A stretch of 64,000 nt of DNA from Mimachlamys varia (lineage: Eukaryota; Mollusca; Bivalvia; Pectinida; Pectinidae). The notes beneath the pieces are model-generated. The model did no database searches. It saw only the letters and a list, made by a program, of their open reading frames with translations, and had not been told where the DNA came from. Numbering within the stretch: the first letter of the stretch is position 1; every line of letters starts with the position of its first letter. The position numbers and the translations under genes are program-made. Location of the stretch: the NCBI GenBank assembly GCA_947623455.1, contig OX392541.1:6635719-6699718 (forward strand), in the 5' to 3' direction. Below are positions 23,701-33,500 of the stretch, piece after piece.

Positions 23701-25318
23701 TTATTCAAGGTCACAGGGGTAAAATCTTTTAAAACCTTTAAACGACTTCTTCTGAAATACCAAAAGCCCTAGAAGCATGATATTTGGCTGAAAGGTTCCT
23801 TGTTTGAAGCTTGACAAACTTTGGGAAGGAAAATGAGCTTGACCCATATTAAAGGTCACCGTGGTCAAATCAGTGGTTAAAAGCTTTGAGCGACTTCTGC
23901 TGATAAAGCGAAATGCCTAGAGACATGATATTTGGCTGGTAGCGTTCTTGGATGAAGCCAAACAAAATTTGAAAATGAAAATGATGTTGTCTTATAAGGT
24001 CACAGGGGTAGAATATGATTAAATCTTAAGATTTTCTTCTAAATGTCTTACATTAAAAGATTTTGGGGGACTTTAGGGTTACACTATAATATAAGTCAGA
24101 GATTGATACCAGGTGAGCGATGCAGGCCCATTGGGCCTCTTGTTTTCATATTTTGATCTGATGACCTGGCCTCTTGTTGTTGTATAATAATAATAATATT
24201 ATACAACATTCATATAGCGCTCTATATCATTTGTAAAATTACTCTAAAGCACTTCACAACATGTGGATAATAATTTGATACTTACAATGCATAAATAAAG
24301 AAGTTATTACAATCTAAGCTCACATGTGATAATATAATAATGAATATAATACAAAACAGAAAAACAAATGTCAGTATATACATGTCGTCTAAGTTGATGC
24401 ACTAAAATGTATAGTGATCAACTTTGCTTCATAACATCACAACAAAGTGTTAACCTGTTACAAATACAAAATTTGACATGAACTTTAACCCAATGCCTTA
24501 AGCATTGGTCATGCAGATGATACTTTGTTTGATTGTGACCAGCTTTCCTTCATAATGCTGTGACAAAATACAACCAGTCTAGAAAATCTTACTTTAACCT
24601 TTAACCCAATGACCTTCAGTGTTTGTCAATTGATACAAAGTCTAGCTTAGTTGATTGTGACCAACTTTGCTTCATAATTGCAAATCAAATGTTTAGCAGT
24701 AAAAAAGATACAAAATTTGACTTTTACCTTTGATCTGATGCCCTTGAACTTCAATCAGTAAACTTCTTGTTGCATTCCTTCATTTATAAAGAAATATTTA
24801 CTAGTTAAGAGCCATATAATTATGATGTAGTTGACTATATAAACTAGTTCTTTTTAGAAACAGTGACACTGACCTTGACCTTAGGAACTTTTTAAACCCC
24901 TTATGCACATCATGTATAGTTTTAGAAAATGGGACCTTCTTGTTTCTGAGCACCTGCATTTTGTAGGGCCCTAATTAGTGCACATGTCATCTTTTCCTGG
25001 AAAAGGAAGCATTACGCTTGTATAAGGTCATTCTTATTTATCTTTTTTATACATTGTTGTTACATTATTTCTGACATTTCGTAATTCTGTTTACAGATGA
25101 TCCAGGCCATGGCTAACTTTCGGAATGGCAGTACAGGGCAGTTATCTGTTATCACTGTCACCTTATTATTTACTGGATCCCTGGCGCGCATCTTTACTTC
25201 CCAGCAAGAAACTGGCGACACTTTAATAATTATGAGTTTTGTGGTGGCATCCGTGTGTAACGGCTTCATTCTAGCTCAGATACTGTTCTACTGGAACAGG
25301 AAGCCGAAGGCAGAATAA
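8598..25318 (+). CDS. MPDU1: Mannose-P-dolichol utilization defect 1 protein, five exons
   Basis: The coding exons are 8598-8706, 13207-13272, 14985-15117, 18960-19158 and 25097-25318. All introns are GT-AG, the phases join cleanly (1, 1, 2, 0), and the product has 242 residues against 247 in human. Seen: an N-terminal CYDEFF segment (human CYDQLF), then a first PQ-loop with [19 protein letters not shown], the FPFSSYGEG turn, and a second repeat with [21 protein letters not shown] [16 protein letters not shown] and a C-terminal [12 protein letters not shown]. Several hydrophobic spans fit a multi-pass PQ-loop protein. The family acts at the ER membrane and is needed for use of dolichol-phosphate mannose and glucose in N-glycan, GPI and C- or O-mannose pathways; the exact mechanism is unsettled. 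The short C-terminal lysine tail may aid ER retention. The gene has no frameshift. Its large introns are full of transposons. Confidence 0.95.
8831..9312. mobile_element. TTAA-flanked MITE, family 1, copy 1 (intron 1)
   Basis: The ends AGGACTCACACAACTAAAT and ATTTAGTTGTGTGAGTCCT are exact inverted repeats. TTAA flanks both sides (8827-8830 and 9313-9316). The element is 482 bp with no coding capacity. A TTAA target duplication is typical of piggyBac-type mobilisation. Confidence 0.85.
9317..10536. other. Intron 1 sequence between the two MITE copies
   Basis: This is AT-rich with only short frames that look random. It includes a run of 21 G at 10189-10209. Nothing else can be supported. Confidence 0.4.
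10541..11000. mobile_element. TTAA-flanked MITE, family 1, copy 2 (intron 1)
   Basis: It is in the same orientation as copy 1 and about 20 bp shorter. It lacks a short duplication near TTCAACTTCAAGG and one ACATGTCAAATT unit. TTAA lies at 10537-10540 and 11001-11004. Copies 1 and 2 are highly similar along their length, so both insertions or their source are fairly young. Confidence 0.85.
11221..11290 (-). repeat. Short palindrome-ended interspersed repeat, copy 2
   Basis: Inverted copy of 3586-3653. It begins GTCCGAAGGGTTCTGACTCT and ends AGAGTCAGAATTCC. The internal CCTGTCGTCCAAATATTTAG is conserved between the copies. Confidence 0.7.
11529..11616 (+). repeat. tRNA-like SINE head
   Basis: TTAGCTCAGTGGTAAAGC is a good A-box and D-arm. 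CCCAGGTTCTACCCTAGG about 50 bases later is a weakened B-box with a pairing arm. It lacks a paired acceptor stem, so it is read as a SINE fragment and not a tRNA gene. Confidence 0.45.
11765..12150. mobile_element. TTAA-flanked MITE, family 2 (intron 1)
   Basis: The left end AGGCCCAATATACGTAACTT and right end AAGTTACATATATTGGGCCT-like sequence are inverted repeats with one or two differences. TTAA lies at 11761-11764 and 12151-12154. It is 386 bp and noncoding. A degenerate relative sits at about 6475-6860. Confidence 0.8.
12155..13206. other. Rest of intron 1, no feature recognised
   Basis: Open frames at 12407-12706 (plus) and 12530-12757 (minus) overlap each other and show no domain or splice context. 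The polypyrimidine tract before exon 2 (13190-13206) is the only functional signal seen. Confidence 0.4.
13207..13272 (+). CDS. MPDU1: MPDU1 coding exon 2
   Basis: The acceptor TTTCTGTTTCAG ends at 13206 and the donor G|GTAAGA starts at 13273. It encodes [20 protein letters not shown] plus VL, matching the LSKGLGLG region before the first PQ motif in the human protein. It is phase 1 on both sides. Confidence 0.93.
13401..13880 (+). repeat. Hairpin-headed repeat with tandem modules (intron 2)
   Basis: It begins with an imperfect hairpin at 13401-13432 (AATGCCTCGCCAC, AAA, GTGGTGTGGGGCATT). Two diverged modules about 250 bp apart follow, each with GCCCAAGTAC, GCCTATG and TCATGAAA words. A GACCTCGACCTC-like word lies near 13840. 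It resembles the module-bearing repeats in intron 4 in architecture. Confidence 0.5.
13881..14984. other. Rest of intron 2, no feature recognised
   Basis: AT-rich intron sequence with scattered short frames only. The 3' splice site of the intron lies at 14975-14984. Confidence 0.4.
14985..15117 (+). CDS. MPDU1: MPDU1 coding exon 3 (first PQ-loop)
   Basis: The acceptor is CTTTCTTTCAG and the donor AG|GTTTGT. It carries the PQ motif in [18 protein letters not shown], then [18 protein letters not shown] and the start of FPFSS. This is the most conserved part of the protein. Confidence 0.95.
16565..17023. mobile_element. Pogo/Tigger-like MITE, copy 1
   Basis: The left end CAGTCAACTTCG and right end CGAAGTTGAC are inverted repeats flanked by TA. 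Subterminal AACGAAG words are repeated. The ends resemble those of pogo/Tigger-type Tc1-mariner elements. It is 459 bp and noncoding. Confidence 0.55.
17385..17840. mobile_element. Pogo/Tigger-like MITE, copy 2
   Basis: Second copy of the 16565-17023 element, carried by the tandem duplication. It has the same ends and TA flanks, with several substitutions and short indels. Confidence 0.55.
18381..18959. other. End of intron 3
   Basis: No element is recognised. A G-run follows a T-run at about 18702-18720. The region ends with the TTGTTTCAG acceptor of exon 4. Confidence 0.4.
18960..19158 (+). CDS. MPDU1: MPDU1 coding exon 4
   Basis: The acceptor TTGTTTCAG ends at 18959 and the donor is AAA|GTAGGT. 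It encodes [20 protein letters not shown], then two further hydrophobic spans with LLSP (human LLSPL) and ends [10 protein letters not shown]. It is in frame with exon 5 at phase 0. Confidence 0.95.
19159..19859. other. Start of intron 4, no feature recognised
   Basis: AT-rich sequence. A short duplicated word (ACATCACACAAT) lies at about 19488-19518. Nothing coding is supported. Confidence 0.35.
19860..20352 (+). repeat. GACCTTGACCT module repeat with hairpin tail
   Basis: Three modules of about 149 bp carry TTGACCTACTTTCAAGGTCA near 19907, 20041 and 20190. They end in the hairpin GAGGCCTGTTGGGCCTC followed by TTGTTTT at 20328-20352. The module word is itself nearly palindromic (TTGACC...AAGGTCA). 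Confidence 0.65.
20353..20980 (+). repeat. Relic of the GTCCGTC-type hairpin-tailed repeat
   Basis: It begins with GGTCCGTCATC and contains one module with GGACTGACC and GAGGGGCGGGGCC words shared with 22080-22600. It ends CCAGGTGAGCGATAC and a degraded tail hairpin (AAGCCATCTTGGCCTC). The 5' hairpin is missing. Confidence 0.55.
20981..22019. other. Intron 4 sequence with a 29 bp direct repeat
   Basis: The only structure seen is TATGCACACTACTTTGTTAC-type 29 bp units, 2.2 copies, at 21848-21910. The rest shows no recognised feature. Confidence 0.45.
22020..22680 (+). repeat. Hairpin-headed and hairpin-tailed repeat, copy 1
   Basis: The head hairpin at 22020-22051 is AGCTCACCT, GGTCC, GAA, GGACC, G, AGGTGAGCT. 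GTCCGTC words and three modules of about 170 bp follow (GGGACTGACCCCCTAGG at about 22095, 22255 and 22413, with a fourth partial at 22567). The tail is CCAGGTGAGGGATACAGG and AGGCCCTCTGGGCCT then CTTGTT. There is no coding capacity. Confidence 0.75.
22681..23216. other. Intron 4 sequence, no feature recognised
   Basis: AT-rich sequence with one short tandem, GTATCACATTGTACAT, at about 22850-22880. No gene or element is recognised. Confidence 0.35.
23217..24145 (+). repeat. Hairpin-headed and hairpin-tailed repeat, copy 2
   Basis: The head hairpin at 23217-23248 is AGCTCACCTGGCCC, GAA, GGGCCAAGTGAGCT. Five modules of about 145 bp follow, each with a TTGACC...AAGGTCA word and ACTTCTTCT. The tail is CCAGGTGAGCGATGCAGG with hairpin AGGCCCATTGGGCCT and CTTGTTTT. 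It shares ends with the 22020 copy but has different internal modules. Confidence 0.75.
24179..24207. repeat. AT-rich hairpin with adjoining interspersed fragment
   Basis: GTTGTATAAT and its exact reverse complement ATTATACAAC enclose a 9-base AT loop. The next 60 bases (CATATAGCGCTCTATATC, then AAAGCACTTCACAAC) resemble a widespread animal repeat tail, but I cannot name it. Confidence 0.5.
24415..24760 (+). repeat. Diverged tandem repeat, about 120 bp unit
   Basis: Three units start with GTGACCAACTTTGCTTCATA-like words at about 24416, 24535 and 24657. Each then carries ACAAAATTTGAC- and AACCCAATGAC-like words. It is old and diverged. Confidence 0.5.
25097..25318 (+). CDS. MPDU1: MPDU1 coding exon 5 and stop
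   Basis: The acceptor TGTTTACAG ends at 25096. It encodes 73 residues: [20 protein letters not shown], a TM span, [14 protein letters not shown], a final TM span and [10 protein letters not shown], then TAA at 25316-25318. The leading Met is internal to the protein (human LLQAATN), not a start. Confidence 0.96.
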   Translation: MIQAMANFRNGSTGQLSVITVTLLFTGSLARIFTSQQETGDTLIIMSFVVASVCNGFILAQILFYWNRKPKAE

Positions 25319-25985
25319 GGATGTCGGATGTAGGTACACAATTACTACTGCAGCACGACATATAACGTTTAACAAGACATTTTAACTAATGATGTAAACA
25401 GTGTGATATATGTCACATATTTGTCGAAGGCAGATACCTGTCACTAGAAGATAACAAAGAACTGACACTAATGTTTATAGCTAGTTGATTTAACTTTTAC
25501 ACTAATGCATGATTACTTTGATAAAACAGCAGATGTTAGGACAGCCTTCTATCAACATTTTACACATGTCTCTCATTACATGAAGTGGTATTAAATAGGT
25601 TTGCATCTTCATAATATGAGTATTTTGGGTTTTCTGTGTGTGAATGTTATTTCGCGGATTCCAAAAGTTTCCTTCACTGGATTGTAAATGCATGGTTTGG
25701 TTGATGTATACTGTGTGTTTATATATATATGGGTCAAATTAGTAATACCAACAGTAGTTTTCAAAATAACGTTGGATCCTTACAAATGGGTATTTAAAGG
25801 ATACAAATTATTCAAAATTTATTAACACTTATTCTTATACTTTTAATATCGTTTTTTATGTAATGTAATTTTTTTATGTTTCTTAATGGCTTGATAAAAA
25901 AGACGAAAATCTGACAGCACAAGCTAGTCTACAATGTTAGAATTACTTCTTTGCCCTTTATATATAAACATGTATACAAGCAGAG
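25319..25985 (+). other. MPDU1 3' UTR and downstream spacer
   Basis: About 670 bp lie between the MPDU1 stop and the first satellite-matching bases. No canonical AATAAA was found, so the polyadenylation site is undetermined. A short TATATATATATG run lies at about 25720-25731. Confidence 0.4.
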
Positions 25986-26007
25986 AAAACATCTACTACA
26001 TGATTAA
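25986..26007 (+). repeat. Left stub of the satellite array
   Basis: AACATCTACTACATGATTA at 25989-26006 is identical to the standard satellite motif found throughout the array to the right. It stops at the TTAA used by the element at 26008-27773. Sequence to its left has no satellite similarity, so this is the array edge. Confidence 0.75.
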
Positions 26008-27773
26008 AGGGGCATCCCGCGAAAGCCTAAATGCCTGTTCTTGAATATACATGGCGTCTGCACTACTAATTATACTTTCCTGTTATTCCCAAATTCAAAA
26101 GTCCACTCAAAATGTCTATAATGACCACTTGCAAAATCGCATTCCTCGGGAAACCCCAGATAAAAATAGCGGGGATGACGCAACGTGACAGGTGTGCCGC
26201 AAGTTTCCTGCTCAGTTTGACGGAAGGGGCCATACGGGAGGGGACGCGTAATGTATACGGCTGATGAAACGGAGACAAAGTCCGTGTATAAACTTATTGA
26301 ATCACATTCACATTGAAATTAGACATCAATTGCACACATACCGATATTCAAATGAAGAAAAATTGTCGGCATATCGGCACCATATATCGATCGACACCAG
26401 GAATTATCTATATTATATTTACCTGACCGAGACCGGTACACATGGGTACGGAATACGGCCATGGTACAAACCTTAATTTATGTAAAATGTAATATTCACG
26501 AACCAACTTTTCAGATGGTTTCATAAAATGTATGTAGCATGCATTGAAAAGTTCGAAAATAAAATGACATGAAATGTTTGCGATTTTTTTTTACAAGTCA
26601 ATGTCTTGAGGATTTTTTTTTCAGACTATATATACAAAGTACATTCATATTCATTTAAAATCTATCCAACTTTCAGCATCTTCACACGTTAACACGTATC
26701 ACGGAATGCAAATATTTAAGTCCACACACTCATATAACGACACACTATAAGCATGACTACATGTATATCAGATATGGAACTGGTGAAATACTTATAACTA
26801 CACGTTATGAATATGTTATGATAATTCCGCTTTCTTTTAACATCTTTTTTGTCGTCTTGTAAAGGGACGGTGACTTTTAAAAAAAAAAAAAAAAAACTGC
26901 AGGAATGGAATATACATATATGTTGTATAACTTTGGTTTAAAAAAAAAAAATTCCCAGTAATGTATATATTTTCGTATCAAACTCAATACCGGGGTCGCA
27001 ACCCAATGATATTTGTACCTTCACTAATTTATAGATTAAGTATGAATATCACTGTTTTTTTACGCGTGAAAACAAATTTTTATATTCCTTTTGTCCAAAT
27101 TGAAGCTGTATGTACCTCGGTCGCACGTCCCGTTTTACAACGTGATCAAACGACTTTTTTCTGTTATGGTATAAATAGTATTTGAAAATGTCTTTCTATC
27201 CAGCAATATAATTAAATCATACTGTTTTACTGGAACATAAGATTTTATAAAGAGAATATTATAAAACAAACTTTTAAGTTTAATATTACACACGCATTTT
27301 ATGCAACAGAAGACTGAAACAGTTTCCCCTTGGGTAGCCTCAAAACCAAATCAAAGCTTTATTTGTGCATACAGAAGAAATATGTAACATACACACAATA
27401 GAGCGGGTAGTTTCTCCTTAGAATACTTCCCATCTCTCAATATGATTCCGTAACGCTGTCTTGTGTCATATTTTGACCATTCGGCAACTTTTCGCTTAGT
27501 AGTTAGGCCTTATCGTAGTGTAACGGTAATAACAGATAGAGTGTTTACAATGGAAACGGCGCTCGCTGCGCATGCGTTGGTAGGTGGACATCCCAATTCA
27601 GAACGTCTGGCCAGACGTTTTGGAATTCCACTAGTTATTTTGAAATTATTAATGTTTTGAATACATGTCAGCGGAATCCGATCGTCGTAGTCCATAAGAA
27701 TACCCACTCGACATGTGTATGTAATATTTTGAAAAAAAATATGAAAAAAAGCTTACTTTCGCGGGATGCCCCT
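26008..27773. mobile_element. piggyBac-like non-autonomous element (1.77 kb) in the satellite edge
   Basis: The perfect 18 bp ends are AGGGGCATCCCGCGAAAG at 26008-26025 and its reverse complement at 27756-27773. TTAA duplications lie at 26004-26007 and 27774-27777. Flanking satellite reads CATGATTAA on the left and TTAACAAGGG on the right. Together they make the normal monomer order around TTAACTAGGG, so one TTAA was duplicated on insertion. The interior has only short frames (26066-26278, 26264-26476, 26961-27185, 27463-27660) with no transposase motif. Confidence 0.85.
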
Positions 27774-30588
27774 TTAACAAGGGTGACAGGGGATAACGAC
27801 CCCGGTAAAAGCCTGTGCGGTGGGGATGGCAATTACAAAGTAACGGCTACCGTGCCAGACTGTAGCCATAACCAATACAATTATAACTCTATTCAAATCG
27901 ACATAATTCAATCAATTTTCGACACAGATTCATAAATTTTGCTGCCACGATATTTGAACAACATCTACTACATGATTAACTAGGGGGACAGGGAAATCAT
28001 CCCCGGTAAAAGCCTGGGCGGCCTGGGTGGCAAATACAAAGTTACGGCTACCATGCCATGCAGCAGCCAAAAACCAATTGTAAATCTATTCAAATAGTCA
28101 TACTTCAATTCATTTTTGACACAGATTCATCCTTTTTGCTGCTACGTTATCTGAACAACATCTACTACATGATTAACTAGGTAGACAGGGGATATCATTC
28201 CCGGTAAAAGCCTTGGCCGCCGGGTGAGTAAATACAAAGTAACGGCTACCGTGCTATGATGTAGCCAAAACACAATTATAACTCTATTCAAATCGACATA
28301 ATTCAATCTATTTTCGACGCAGATTCATACTTTTTGCTGCTACATTATCTGAACAACATCTATTACATGATTAACTAGGGGGAAAGGGGATAACATCCCC
28401 GGAAATAGACCGGGCGACCGGGGTGGCAAATACAAAGTAACGGCTAACGTGCCAATGCTGTAGCCAAAAAAAAGCAATTATAGCTCTATTCAGATCGACA
28501 TAATTCAATCTATTTTCGACACAGATTCATAGTTTTGGCTGCTACGTTATCTACAACATCTACTTCATGATTAGCTAGTGGGTCAGGGGATAACATCTCC
28601 GGTAAAGGCCTTGGCGGCCGTGTTGTCAAATGCAAAGTAACGGCTACTGTGCCGTGCTGTAGCCAAACAAACAATTATAACTCTATTCAAATCGTCATAA
28701 TTCAATCAAATTTGGACGCAGATTCATAATTTTTGTTGCTACGTTATCTGAACAACATCTACTACATGATTAGCTAGTGGGTCAGGGGATAACATCCCCG
28801 GTAAAACCTTGGCGGCCGTGTTGGCAAATGCAAAGTAACGGCTACCGTGCCATGCTGTAGCCAAACAAACAATAATAACTATTCAAATCGCCATAATTCA
28901 ATCTAATTTCGACACAGATTCATACGTTTTTTGCTGCGTTATCATAATTTGTCTGCTATGTTATTTGAACAACATCTACCACATGATTATCAAAGGGGAC
29001 ATGGAAATCAACCCCTGTAAAAGTCTTGGCGGCCGGGGTGGCAAATACAAAGTAACGGCTACTTTGCCATGCTGTAGCCTAACAAACAATTATAATTCTA
29101 TTCAAATCGCCATAGTTCAATCTATTTTCGACACAGATTCATAGTTTTGGCTGCTACGTTATCTGAACAACATCTACTACATGATTAAAAAGGGGGACAG
29201 GAAATATCAACCCCGGTAAAAGCCTTGGCGGCCGGGGTGGCAAATACAAAGTAACGGCTACTTTGCCATGCTGTAGCCTAACAAACAATTATAATTCTAT
29301 TCAAATCGCCATAGTTCAATCTATTTTCGACACAGATTCATACTTTTTGCTGCTACGTTATCTGAACAACATCTACTACATGATTAAAAAGGGGGACAGG
29401 AAATATCAACCCCGGTAAAAGCCTTGGCGGCCGGGGTGGCAAATACAAAGTAACGGCTACTTTGCCATGCTGTAGCCTAACAAACAATTATAATTCTATT
29501 CAAATCGCCATAGTTCAATCTATTTTCGACACAGATTCATAGTTTTGGCTGCTACGTTATTTGAACAACATCTACTACATGATTAACTAAAAGGACAGAG
29601 AATATCATCCCCGGTAAAAGCCTGGTACTCCGGGATGGCAAATACAAAGTAATGGCTACTTTGACATGCTGTTGCAAAATAAACAATTATAACTCTATTC
29701 AAATCGACATTATTTAATCTATTTTCGACACAGATTCATAAGTTTGGCTGCTACGTTATCTGAACAACATCTACTACATGGGTAGCTAGTCGGACAGGGG
29801 ATAACATCCCCGGTAAAAGACCGGGCGGCCGTGTTGGCAAATGCAAAGTAACGGCTCTCGTGCCGGCCTGTAGCCAAAAAATCAATAATAACTCTATTCA
29901 AATCGACATAATTCGATCTATTACCGACACAGATTCATATTTTTTGCTGTTACGTCGTCTGAACAACATCTATGACATGATTAGCTATGGGGGACAGAGG
30001 ATAACATCCGCGGTAAAAGACTGGTACTCCGGGATGGCAAATACAAAGTAATGGCTACTTTGACATGCTGTTGCAAAATTAACAATTATAACTCTATTCA
30101 AATCGACATTATTCAATCGATTTTCGACACAGATTTATAGTTTTGCCTGCTACGTTATCTGAACAACATCTTCTACATGATTAGCTAAGGGGACAGGGAA
30201 TATCAACTCCGGTAAAAGCCTTGGCGGCCGGGGTGGCAAATACAAAGTAACGGCTACTGTGCCATGCTGTAGCCAAAAACAATTACAACTCTATTCAAAT
30301 CGACATAGCTCAATCTATTTTCGACACAGATTCATACTTTTGGTTGCTACGTTATCTGAACAACATCTACTACATGATTAACTAAGGGGACAGGGAATAT
30401 CAACCCCGGTAGCCTTGGCGGCCGGGGTTGGCAAATACAAAGTAACGGCTACTGTGCCATGCTGTAGCCAAAAAACAATTACAATTATATTCAAATCGAC
30501 ATAATTCAATCAATTTTCGACACAGATTCATAGTTTTTCCTGCTACGTTATCTGAACAACATCTACTACATGATTAAACAGGGGGACA

Positions 30589-33500
30589 GGGAAATCATCC
30601 CCGGTAAAAGCCTGGGCGGCCTGGGTGGCAAATACAAAGTTACGGCTACCATGCCATGCAGCAGCCAAAAACCAATTGTAAATCTATTCAAATAGTCATA
30701 CTTCAATTCATTTTTGACACAGATTCATCCTTTTTGCTGCTACGTTATCTGAACAACATCTACTACATGATTAACTAGGTAGACAGGGGATATCATTCCC
30801 GGTAAAAGCCTTGGCCGCCGGGTGAGTAAATACAAAGTAACGGCTACCGTGCTATGATGTAGCCAAAACACAATTATAACTCTATTCAAATCGACATAAT
30901 TCAATCTATTTTCGACGCAGATTCATACTTTTTGCTGCTACATTATCTGAACAACATCTATTACATGATTAACTAGGGGGAAAGGGGATAACATCCCCGG
31001 AAATAGACCGGGCGACCGGGGTGGCAAATACAAAGTAACGGCTAACGTGCCAATGCTGTAGCCAAAAAAAAGCAATTATAGCTCTATTCAGATCGACATA
31101 ATTCAATCTATTTTCGACACAGATTCATAGTTTTGGCTGCTACGTTATCTACAACATCTACTTCATGATTAGCTAGTGGGTCAGGGGATAACATCTCCGG
31201 TAAAGGCCTTGGCGGCCGTGTTGTCAAATGCAAAGTAACGGCTACTGTGCCGTGCTGTAGCCAAACAAACAATTATAACTCTATTGAAATCGTCATAATT
31301 CAATCAAATTTGGACGCAGATTCATAATTTTTGTTGCTACGTTATCTGAACAACATCTACTACATGATTAGCTAGTGGGTCAGGGGATAACATCCCCGGT
31401 AAAACCTTGGCGGCCGTGTTGGCAAATGCAAAGTAACGGCTACCGTGCCATGCTGTAGCCAAACAAACAATTATAACTCTATTCAAATCGCCATAATTCA
31501 ATCTAATTTCGACACAGATTCATACGTTTTTTGCTGCGTTATCATAATTTGTCTGCTATGTTATTTGAACAACATCTACCACATGATTATCAAAGGGGAC
31601 ATGGAAATCAACCCCTGTAAAAGTCTTGGCGGCCGGGGTGGCAAATACAAAGTAACGGCTACTTTGCCATGCTGTAGCCAAACAAACAATTATAACTCTA
31701 TTCAAATCGCCATAATTCAATCTATTTTCGACACAGATTCATACTTTTTCCTGCTACGTTATCTGAACAACATCTACTACATGATTAAAAAGGGGGACAG
31801 GAAATATCAACCCCGGTAAAAGCCTTGGCGGCCGGGGTGGCAAATACAAAGTAATGGCTACTTTGCCATGCTGTAGCCTAACAAACAATTATAATTCTAT
31901 TCAAATCGCCATAGTTCAATCTATTTTCGACACAGATTCATAGTTTTGGCTGCTACGTTATTTGAACAACATCTACTACATGATTAACTAAAAGGACAGA
32001 GAATATCATCCCCGGTAAAAGCCTGGTACTCCGGGATGGCAAATACAAAGTAATGGCTACTTTGACATGCTGTTGCAAAATAAACAATTATAACTCTATT
32101 CAAATCGACATAGCTCAATCTATTTTCGACACAGATTCATAGTTTTTCCTGCTACGTTATCTGAACAACATCTACCACATGAATAGCTTGTGGGACAGGG
32201 GATAACATCCCCGACAAAAGCCTGGGCGGCCGGGTGGCAAATACAAAGTCACGGCTACTGTGCCATGCTATAGCCAAAAAACAATTACAATTTTATTCAA
32301 ATCGACATAATTCAATCTATTTTCGACACAGATTCATACTTTTGGCTGCTACATTATCTGAACAACATCTACCACATGAATAGCTTGTGGGACAGGGGAT
32401 AACATCCCCGTTAAAGGCCTTGGCGGCCGTGTTGGCAAATGCAAAGTAACGGCTACTGTGCCATGCTGTAGCCAAACAAACAATTATAACCCTATTCAAA
32501 TCGCCATAATTCAATTTATTTTCGACACAGATTCATAGTTTTGGCTGCTACGTTATCTGAACAACATCTACTTCATGATTAACTAAAAGCACAGAGAATA
32601 TCATCCCCGGTAAAAGCCTGGTACTCCGGGATGGCAAATACAAAGTAATGGCTACTGTGCCATGCTGTAGCCAAAAAACAATTACAACTCTATTCAAATC
32701 GACATAGTTCAATCTATTTTCGATACAGATTCATAGTTTTGGCTGCTACGTTATCTGAACAACATCTACCACATGAATAGCTTGTGGGACAGGGGATAAC
32801 ATCTCCGACAAAAGCCTGGGCGGCCAGGTGGCAAATACAAAGTAACGGCTACCGTACCATGCTGTAGCCAAAAAACAATTACAACTTTATTCAAATCGAC
32901 ATAATTCAATCTATTTTCGACACAGATTCATAGTTTTGGCTGCTACGTTATCTGAATAATATCTACTACATGGGTAGCTAGTCGGACAGGGGATAACATC
33001 CCCGGTAAAAGACCGAGCGGCCGTAATGGCAAATGCAAAGTAACGGCTATCGTGCCGGGCTGTAGCAAAAAAAAAAACAATTTGTTCAACACTATTCAAA
33101 TCGACATAATTCAATCAGTTATCGACACAGTCTCAAAGTTTGTTTAGGCTGCTACGTTATCTGAACAACATCTACCACATGATTAGCTAATGGGATAGAG
33201 AATAACATCCCCGGTAAAAGCCTTGGCGGCCGGAGTGGCAAATACAAAGTAACGGCTCTCGTGCTGCCTGTAACCAAAAAAACAATAATAACTCTATTCA
33301 AATCGACATAATTCGATCTATTACCGACACAGATTCATATTTTTTGCTGTTACGTCGTCTGAACAACATCTATGACATGATTAGCTATGGGGGACAGGGG
33401 ATAACATCCGCGGTAAAAGATTGGTACTCCGGGATGGCAAATACAAAGTTATGGCTACGGTGCAATGCTGTGGCCAAATAAACAATTATAACTCTTTTCA

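Noticed and set aside
22020..24145. Hairpin-capped repeats as Helitrons
   Set aside because: A 3' hairpin is present, but the end (GGGCCTCTTGTT) does not give the expected CTRR terminus, and no 5' TC/AT insertion context could be confirmed.
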